Assembly: GCA_905479905.1 (NCBI GenBank)
Contig: CAJQOK010000216.1
Coordinates: 1-11,542, forward strand
Direction: 5' to 3'
DNA length: 11,542 bases
From: an uncultured Aliterella sp.
GTDB taxonomy: Bacteria; Cyanobacteriota; Cyanobacteriia; Cyanobacteriales; Chroococcidiopsidaceae
Shown here: piece by piece, positions 6,712 to 11,542 of the stretch
Layout: each line of letters starts with the position of its first letter
Numbering within the stretch: the stretch's first letter is position 1
Notes under the pieces: generated by a model
Told to the model about the DNA's origin: nothing
The model's database searches: none
What the model saw: only the letters and a program-made list of their open reading frames with translations
Translations under genes and position numbers: made by a program

Positions 6712-8240
6712 ATTCGGCGTACTTGGCAAGATTTGCGATCGCTATCTAGCTTTGGTTCTTGCCAAGAAAAAGCAAAGTGACTGATACCGCGTACATTAGG
6801 CGATACATTGCGAATTGCTTGCATTTGCGCCTCTAACGATGGGCGGTTTGAAATCGGTTTTCCCCAAACTCCAGCGATCGCCGGGATCACGTTGGCATCG
6901 GGAGCAAGCTTTGTAACTTTCTGGACTAAAGCTGCAATGCAATTAGCATTACCGCAGTTAGCATAAGCCATAGGGTGCCATTCTAAGGTTTTTGGGAACC
7001 GATGCCAAGGTTGCAAGCGTGAGTCATAACCTTGACCTACGGTTTGATTGGCATCAGGAAAAAATACGGCTCCGGCTTTGATTCCTTGGCGCTGTACTGG
7101 CCAAGCGGCGACGGCTAAAAAGTCTAAAACTCCTTGAATTGCATGAGAAACGCTCAACTGCCATAACTCCCATTGCAAGCGCGGCTGTCTTTGAGCGGCA
7201 TTAGGTAATAGGATTGCTGTAGGCGCGGATTCTTCCTTGGGTGAGGCTACAGCGACAGGTAGTGGTGCGGGGGGGGTGCGTCCTTGCCATAGGGGTTCTC
7301 CTTCAGTAGGATACAATTGGTCTACGGCGGCGACATCGGCGACAGAGATAGAGCCTTTTTTGGCGTAGCGTCTGATTAGCTCTAATCCTTTAGAATTTAG
7401 CGCCCTTTTGGATAAAGCGACTTGAGCAGATTCGCCATAAATCCATAGGTCTTGAACTTTTGTAATTACAGAATCTGCACCCAAACCGCGCGGATAACGG
7501 ACGTAATCAAACAACACTCCATCTGGGCGACGACGGACTACTTCGTTGACTAATTGGTAGTAATCTCTTTTGGCTTGCAGGTTGTAGGGATCAACAAAAA
7601 CTTGACTTTCATTATCGACAAAATACAAGCTTGTTTGCCCTTTGCCATTGCGAGCTAGTACCGATTGGCGATCGCTTCTTTGTCCGTAGGAGTAGCCAAA
7701 ATTCATCATAAACATCCAAGCGTAGACTTTTAAGCCCCGCTCCTGACCTTTTTGAATAGCTTGGGCAAGCAAATCTACTTTTTCGTTACCAGGGGTACGA
7801 ACCACCGAAGGCCAAACTGTGCGATTAGATCCCATCGGTAGCAATACTTGACCATCGGCAAAAACTTCGACATAAACTTGGTTATAGCCTCGGTTGATAA
7901 TCCGATCCATAATGTCGTCTAGCTTGCCAGGTTGCAGATCGCAAGGATATAATCGCAGCCAAATAGCCTGCACTTGAGGCCAAGTCTGATTGCGGCATTC
8001 TTGGAGTTGTCGGGCGTGTTGACTTATTAGCCCTTGGTAGCGACTTTGAGCGTCTCTATCACCATTTAGCGTTGCTTGAAGTAAATTTTGTTTCTCTTGC
8101 TTTGCCGCGTCTGCCAACTGACAATAGGCAGTGGTTTGAGCTTGGGCTGGGTAGAAGCCAAAATTTGTTGCTACTAGACTACTAGCTACAATTGTTGCGA
8201 TCGCCTTGGGCCAAGCTGCTATAGTTTTTTTCAATTTCAC
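6708..8240 (-). CDS. Secreted GHL10-type (family 10 glycosylhydrolase-like) protein
   Basis: About 510 residues. It opens with a signal peptide (basic KLKK, hydrophobic core, then FYPAQA before QTTAY, cleavage near residue 34-36), so it acts outside the plasma membrane. A short helical region with Cys pairs follows, then a TIM-barrel of the GHL10 type: GYNQVYVEVFADGQVLLP, ERGLKVYAWMFMMNFG, VFVDPYNLQAKRDYY, RPDGVLFDYVRYPRG, and late strands EWHPMAYANC and RGISHFAFSWQEP. A Pro/Ala linker-like insertion sits in the middle and contains a C8 tract. Members are annotated as glycosidase-like, without a proven substrate that I can name. The start is GTG 8240 (MKLKKTIAA); an in-frame TTG two codons upstream (8246) is the alternative. 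No clear Shine-Dalgarno. Its stop overlaps that of the response regulator by four bases. Confidence 0.85.
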   Translation of the reverse strand: MKLKKTIAAWPKAIATIVASSLVATNFGFYPAQAQTTAYCQLADAAKQEKQNLLQATLNGDRDAQSRYQGLISQHARQLQECRNQTWPQVQAIWLRLYPCDLQPGKLDDIMDRIINRGYNQVYVEVFADGQVLLPMGSNRTVWPSVVRTPGNEKVDLLAQAIQKGQERGLKVYAWMFMMNFGYSYGQRSDRQSVLARNGKGQTSLYFVDNESQVFVDPYNLQAKRDYYQLVNEVVRRRPDGVLFDYVRYPRGLGADSVITKVQDLWIYGESAQVALSKRALNSKGLELIRRYAKKGSISVADVAAVDQLYPTEGEPLWQGRTPPAPLPVAVASPKEESAPTAILLPNAAQRQPRLQWELWQLSVSHAIQGVLDFLAVAAWPVQRQGIKAGAVFFPDANQTVGQGYDSRLQPWHRFPKTLEWHPMAYANCGNANCIAALVQKVTKLAPDANVIPAIAGVWGKPISNRPSLEAQMQAIRNVSPNVRGISHFAFSWQEPKLDSDRKSCQVRRI

Positions 8241-8400
8241 AGTCAAAAAGAGGTATTTAGATATTAATTTAATTAAGCTAACTTTAAAGCAAGATTGCTA
8301 ATTAGACGATGCCAGCTACCTTTATTTATAAAACTTGCCCAGCAATAACAATATAAATATATTTAATATTGCCAATACCTCAGAGCGCAAAATTTTACAT

Positions 8401-8473
8401 CAGTCAGTAGTCGGGTAGACTTTGCAAGATTTTTGCCTCCTTTTTACTGACTGTCAAAACTTAATTTAAGTTT
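8401..8473 (-). other. Structured leader: inverted repeats with perfect Shine-Dalgarno and 7-codon ORF
   Basis: The 253-base gap between psb27 and the glycosidase gene has no long gene. It holds CAGTCAGTA (8401-8409) matched by TACTGACTG (8445-8453), a 9-bp perfect inverted repeat. Inside the loop, on the minus strand, AAGGAGG (8436-8442) stands 8 bases before TTG at 8425-8427, which opens a 7-codon frame (MQSLPDY, stop TGA 8404-8406). Next to it AAACTTA/TAAGTTT (8457-8473) is an AT-rich 7-bp inverted repeat just after the psb27 stop and may end that transcript. All are sequence observations; translation of the mini-ORF is speculative. Confidence 0.35.
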
Positions 8474-8493
8474 CCCAAATGCTTTAACTAAGC

Positions 8494-8895
8494 CTAGCTA
8501 CCCCTAGAAAGACTTGTTTCTACTTGCTTAAATTCTTGTTGCAGGCGTTGCTTGAGCTTTTGGGGTACAGGGCGGTTAGGATAAGAGCTATAATGCCCGG
8601 CTAAAGAATTTAATGCTGTCCGCATGGTAGTAAAAGAATTGAGGGCAGTAACGGAGGTATCTCTTTGGTAACGGGCAGAAAATTCATTAATTTTTTCCCG
8701 CGCCGCAGATTGAGACGGGGCTTTTTCTGGGTCATCGTCGGGCAAATCTAGGGCAGTTCTCAAGGTATTTACTACGCTTAAAGTATCTTGGCGATAATCT
8801 CCACTCAGGGAAGTAGAACCATTATTAGAACAGCCCGTTAAGCCAATGACTGCAACCAAAACTAAGGCAATTAGACGCGACCAGTAGCGCTTCAT
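8494..8895 (-). CDS. psb27: Photosystem II assembly lipoprotein Psb27
   Basis: A 133-residue lipoprotein. A hydrophobic signal ends in the lipobox LTGC, making C22 the lipidated first residue of the mature protein, anchored on the lumenal side of the thylakoid. The mature four-helix bundle shows family signatures: GDYRQDTLSVVNTLRTAL, the acidic loop DDDPEKAPS, INEFSARYQRD, SFTTMRTALNSLAGHYSSYP and RPVPQKLKQRLQQEFKQVE. Psb27 binds the lumenal face of CP43 in photosystem II intermediates that lack the manganese cluster, and protects them during assembly and repair. Length and motifs are normal. It lies 38 bases after cofH on the same strand, so read-through is possible. Start ATG 8895 is well placed before the signal peptide. 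Confidence 0.95.
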   Translation of the reverse strand: MKRYWSRLIALVLVAVIGLTGCSNNGSTSLSGDYRQDTLSVVNTLRTALDLPDDDPEKAPSQSAAREKINEFSARYQRDTSVTALNSFTTMRTALNSLAGHYSSYPNRPVPQKLKQRLQQEFKQVETSLSRGS

Positions 8896-8910
8896 AAGTT
8901 TTTAAGTAAA

Positions 8911-8931
8911 TAGACATTAAATCAACGTCTA
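8911..8931 (-). promoter_or_regulatory. Small inverted repeat between cofH and psb27
   Basis: TAGAC (8911-8915) and GTCTA (8927-8931) flank an 11-base AT-rich loop in the 38-base gap. It could be a weak terminator for cofH or part of a psb27 promoter (the minus strand reads GATAATATAGAC here). The stem is only five pairs. Confidence 0.25.
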
Positions 8932-8933
8932 TA

Positions 8934-10136
8934 TTATCTTGGATTGGTACTTATTAGGGGATCGTTTTGCCTAGTAGGGGAATCGGTAATTTTGTCACTC
9001 AAGATAGGGCGATATAAAGTATCTCTTTGCTGATAAGGGCGATTTTTCAGCGAGGAAATTGCCGCTATTAAAGTTTCTACTTCCATGCACGTACCTCCTA
9101 GAGCGCCAGCCATTGTTGTAATGTGTTCTTCCATCAACGTACCGCCGATATCGTTGCAACCGCCGCCCAGCGCTTCTATTGCCCCTGTAAGTCCTAGTTT
9201 TACCCAGCTTGGTTGATGGTTGGGAATCCAATTACCTAACATGATTCGCGCTACGGCTGTAAGAAGTAAGGCATCGTCTAATACTGGTTGGTCGCGTCCA
9301 ACCCGCTTGCGTAAAGGCTTGGGGGCTTCTTGACCAACAAAGGGCAGCAAAATAAATTCGCTGATAGCGGCAGGGTAGGCTTTTTCTAGGGCAGTTTTTT
9401 GCAGACTTCGTAATTTTTCTAAATGCTCTATTTGCTGGGTTGGGGTTTCTATATGCCCAGAAAGCATGGTGCTAGTTGTGGGTACGCCCAGCCGATGAGC
9501 GGTACTCACAATTTCTAGCCAAGTGGCTGTATTAGTCTTTTCTGGGCATAAAATGCGCCGTACATCATCATTTAATATTTCCGCCGCCGTACCAGGCATT
9601 GAATCTACCCCTGCATCTTTTAATGCTGTAATTACATAGGCGTAGGTAAGGTTATCTTCTTTGGCAATAAATTGAATTTCTTGGGGCGAAAAGGCGTGGA
9701 GGTGCAACTGAGGATACTTGCCTTTGATAGTTGCAACTAAACGTAAATAATAATTTAAACTTAGCCCGTTGATTTTGGCGGTGGGGTTTAATCCTCCTTG
9801 CATACAAATTTCTGTAGCATTGCGCTCTACAGCGTCGGTAGCCTTAGCTAAAATTTGTTCCCAATCTAACCAATAGGAACCTTCAGCGTTAGCATCACGC
9901 CGGAAAGCGCAGAAACTACAATGTTGTTCGCAGATATTTGTATAGTTAATATTGCGGTTGATAACGTAAGTAACCGTATCCCCCGCTTGCAAGTGGCGAA
10001 GCTCGTCGGCGGTATGTTTGATTGCAGACTTTATACTAGGATCGGTCTGCTTTAACAACATTACTCCTTCTTGGGCTGACAAATCGGCTCCATTTAGGGT
10101 ATTTTCAAGAATTGACTCAATAGTTTTAGTCGTCAC
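8934..10136 (-). CDS. cofH: FO synthase subunit 2 (radical SAM, CofH)
   Basis: 5-amino-6-(D-ribitylamino)uracil:tyrosine transferase, the radical-SAM half of FO (8-hydroxy-5-deazaflavin) synthesis. It uses tyrosine and passes its product to CofG. Cyanobacteria use FO as antenna chromophore of some DNA photolyases. The 4Fe-4S motif is CEQHCSFC, cysteines at residues 69, 73 and 76 from this start, followed by [19 protein letters not shown], the Gly-rich [28 protein letters not shown] and a typical end ([20 protein letters not shown]). GTG 10136 is preferred because it gives 400 residues and the family-like opening TTKTIESIL; an in-frame ATG at 10223 would add 29 residues without family character. 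No cofG is in the window. Divergent from the glycosyltransferase gene. Confidence 0.92.
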   Translation of the reverse strand: MTTKTIESILENTLNGADLSAQEGVMLLKQTDPSIKSAIKHTADELRHLQAGDTVTYVINRNINYTNICEQHCSFCAFRRDANAEGSYWLDWEQILAKATDAVERNATEICMQGGLNPTAKINGLSLNYYLRLVATIKGKYPQLHLHAFSPQEIQFIAKEDNLTYAYVITALKDAGVDSMPGTAAEILNDDVRRILCPEKTNTATWLEIVSTAHRLGVPTTSTMLSGHIETPTQQIEHLEKLRSLQKTALEKAYPAAISEFILLPFVGQEAPKPLRKRVGRDQPVLDDALLLTAVARIMLGNWIPNHQPSWVKLGLTGAIEALGGGCNDIGGTLMEEHITTMAGALGGTCMEVETLIAAISSLKNRPYQQRDTLYRPILSDKITDSPTRQNDPLISTNPR

Positions 10137-10268
10137 GAGGCATCCAGTTAATAATTTCTGCTCTAACTTTAATTTTGTCAGAAATATTGATTGAAGGTAA
10201 AAGTTAGAAAGATACCTCTGCATTGCTAACTTAAATAAGTCAGATAATTTCCCGAAAAATGGTAAGGC
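10137..10268. promoter_or_regulatory. Divergent promoter region between cofH and glycosyltransferase
   Basis: 132 bases lie between the preferred cofH GTG and the glycosyltransferase GTG (45 bases if cofH starts at 10223). Both genes are read outward from here, so their promoters should lie in it. I see no convincing -35/-10 pair or operator. Confidence 0.4.
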
Positions 10269-11542
10269 GTGAAACTTAAAACTTGTTTGCTACTGCTACT
10301 GTGGACAACTCTAGCCCTAGGTTTGCGTTTGACTCAACTTACTGCTAAATCCCCTTGGACTGATGAATTTTCGACTTTGGTGTTTAGTTTGGGCAATAGT
10401 TATCTTACCGTGCCTTTAGATAGGGCGATTTCTGTTGACGAACTACTGCAACCATTGCAAATAAATTCTGATGCTAATGCTATTCAAGTTATTCAGAACT
10501 TGCTTACCCAAAGCAACCATCCACCACTTAACTTTATCCTGGCTCATTGGTGGATGCAATTGTATGGGGGTAGCGGTTTAGTTTCTCTGTGGGTAGCTAG
10601 AAGTCTGAGCGCTATATTCGGTGCTTTGTCTATTCCAGCAATTTATCTACTGGGTGCTTTTGCTTTTCGCTCGCGGTTAGTTGGGCAAATTGCGGCGGCG
10701 ATGATGGCGGTTTCTCCTTATGGCATTTTTTTAGCTCAAGAAGCTCGTCACTATACTTTAGCCATTTTGCTAGTAATTGCTTCTTTTGATTGTTTGGTAG
10801 CTGCTACACGACACATTCAAAATCAGACAAAATTACCTGTTTTAACGGTTATAAGTTGGCTATTAGTTAATATTTTAGGAATTGCTACTCATTACTTTTT
10901 TGTGCTAACTCTAGTGGCAGAAGCCTTGGTATTGCTATGGAAATATCCTTGGAGGAAAAAAGCTTTTAATGCTCCCTGGGGGCAAATTGGCGTTGTTGCA
11001 GTGGGTACGGCGATTGGGGGGATAGTTTGGTTACCGATATTTTTACAAAATAATAGTGAGTTGACGCAGTGGATTGAAAATGGGGAAAAATCGAACGTTT
11101 TGGCGCTATTAAATCCCATTTTTCAAATCATCGCCGCCTGGATTACGATGCTGTCTTTACTGCCTGTAGAAGCCTCAGCACTGCCTATAGTCATTGCTTC
11201 GGGCTTTGTAATGATTGTTTTTTTTATTTGGGCTATTCCCTTACTCAAGCGCGGCTTGGTTATTAATTTGCAACAATCAAAAACACAGGGAATTACTCAG
11301 GTATTTGCCTCAATTGTGGCAAGTGCGATCGCTATATTTTTCTTTTTCACTTATATTTTAGGTATCGATCTTACTCGTGGCGCTCGATACAATTTTGTTT
11401 ACTTCCCAGCCGTGATAGTTTTAGTGGCGGCGAGTTTAGCAATTTGTTGGAAAATACCAGCAATAAATAAGCTATCATCCGGCAAAACCGCCGTAGCTTT
11501 AATTTGGCTGATGGGCTTGCTAAGTGCCGTCAGCGTGATTAA
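10269..11542 (+). CDS. Family 39-type membrane glycosyltransferase, 3' end outside window
   Basis: A frame of 424 codons open to the right edge, so the gene is partial. It begins with a hydrophobic helix ([20 protein letters not shown]) and then the motif [10 protein letters not shown], whose D32/E33 is the acidic pair that serves as catalytic site in GT39/ArnT/PMT-type enzymes in the first external loop. The loop [38 protein letters not shown] and about ten further hydrophobic segments also fit that superfamily. Such enzymes move a sugar from a polyprenyl-phosphate donor to protein or lipid on the outer side of the membrane; donor and acceptor cannot be told here. The GTG at 10269 is forced by an in-frame TAA just upstream (10263-10265). 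Confidence 0.88.
   Translation, partial: MKLKTCLLLLLWTTLALGLRLTQLTAKSPWTDEFSTLVFSLGNSYLTVPLDRAISVDELLQPLQINSDANAIQVIQNLLTQSNHPPLNFILAHWWMQLYGGSGLVSLWVARSLSAIFGALSIPAIYLLGAFAFRSRLVGQIAAAMMAVSPYGIFLAQEARHYTLAILLVIASFDCLVAATRHIQNQTKLPVLTVISWLLVNILGIATHYFFVLTLVAEALVLLWKYPWRKKAFNAPWGQIGVVAVGTAIGGIVWLPIFLQNNSELTQWIENGEKSNVLALLNPIFQIIAAWITMLSLLPVEASALPIVIASGFVMIVFFIWAIPLLKRGLVINLQQSKTQGITQVFASIVASAIAIFFFFTYILGIDLTRGARYNFVYFPAVIVLVAASLAICWKIPAINKLSSGKTAVALIWLMGLLSAVSVI

Noticed and set aside
8995..9231. 78-codon minus-strand frame inside cofH
   Set aside because: It is an Arg/Ser-rich out-of-frame shadow of the well-conserved CofH C-terminus.
10892..11119. 75-codon minus-strand frame
   Set aside because: It is a shadow of the glycosyltransferase gene, whose plus frame is open for 424 codons with family motifs.

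Overview
The window is cyanobacterial. It carries psb27 (a photosystem II assembly lipoprotein), a DUF2839 protein found in cyanobacteria and plastids, cofH (deazaflavin chromophore synthesis), a REC-PATAN-REC response regulator of the PatA type, and eleven copies of the octamer GCGATCGC (HIP1), at 1450, 1924, 3344, 3476, 4167, 5878, 6735, 6874, 7668, 8197 and 11325. Genus cannot be fixed from the sequence alone.

Layout. Positions 61-2045 (+): an eight-helix membrane protein, then a helix-turn-helix protein with an acidic middle and an in-frame 27-bp triple repeat, probably one transcript. 2143-2355 (-): a small DUF2839 membrane protein. 2458-5132: a decayed locus of two divergent wrecks. On the minus strand lies an internally deleted remnant of a PLP-dependent histidine/serine decarboxylase. 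On the plus strand lies an APC-type amino-acid permease region running in the same frame into a PAS/histidine-kinase region, broken by four in-frame stops and one frameshift. 5134-6711 (+): an intact response regulator that starts one base after the dead kinase. 6708-8240 (-): a secreted GHL10-type glycosidase-like protein, tail to tail with the regulator. 8494-8895 (-): psb27. 8934-10136 (-): cofH. 10269 to the right edge (+): a family 39-type membrane glycosyltransferase, cut by the window end.

The main discovery is the 2.7-kb relic at 2458-5132. Read through its lesions, it resolves into an amino-acid decarboxylase divergent from a transporter-like/sensor-kinase gene, followed by a response regulator. 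This suggests a former unit for metabolising and sensing an amino acid or amine. All five stops can be explained by single transitions (TGG to TGA or TAG, CAA to TAA), the kinase motifs are still intact, and the response regulator is undamaged, so the decay looks fairly recent. The rest of the window is ordinary core cyanobacterial content, with a few small structural signals noted below.
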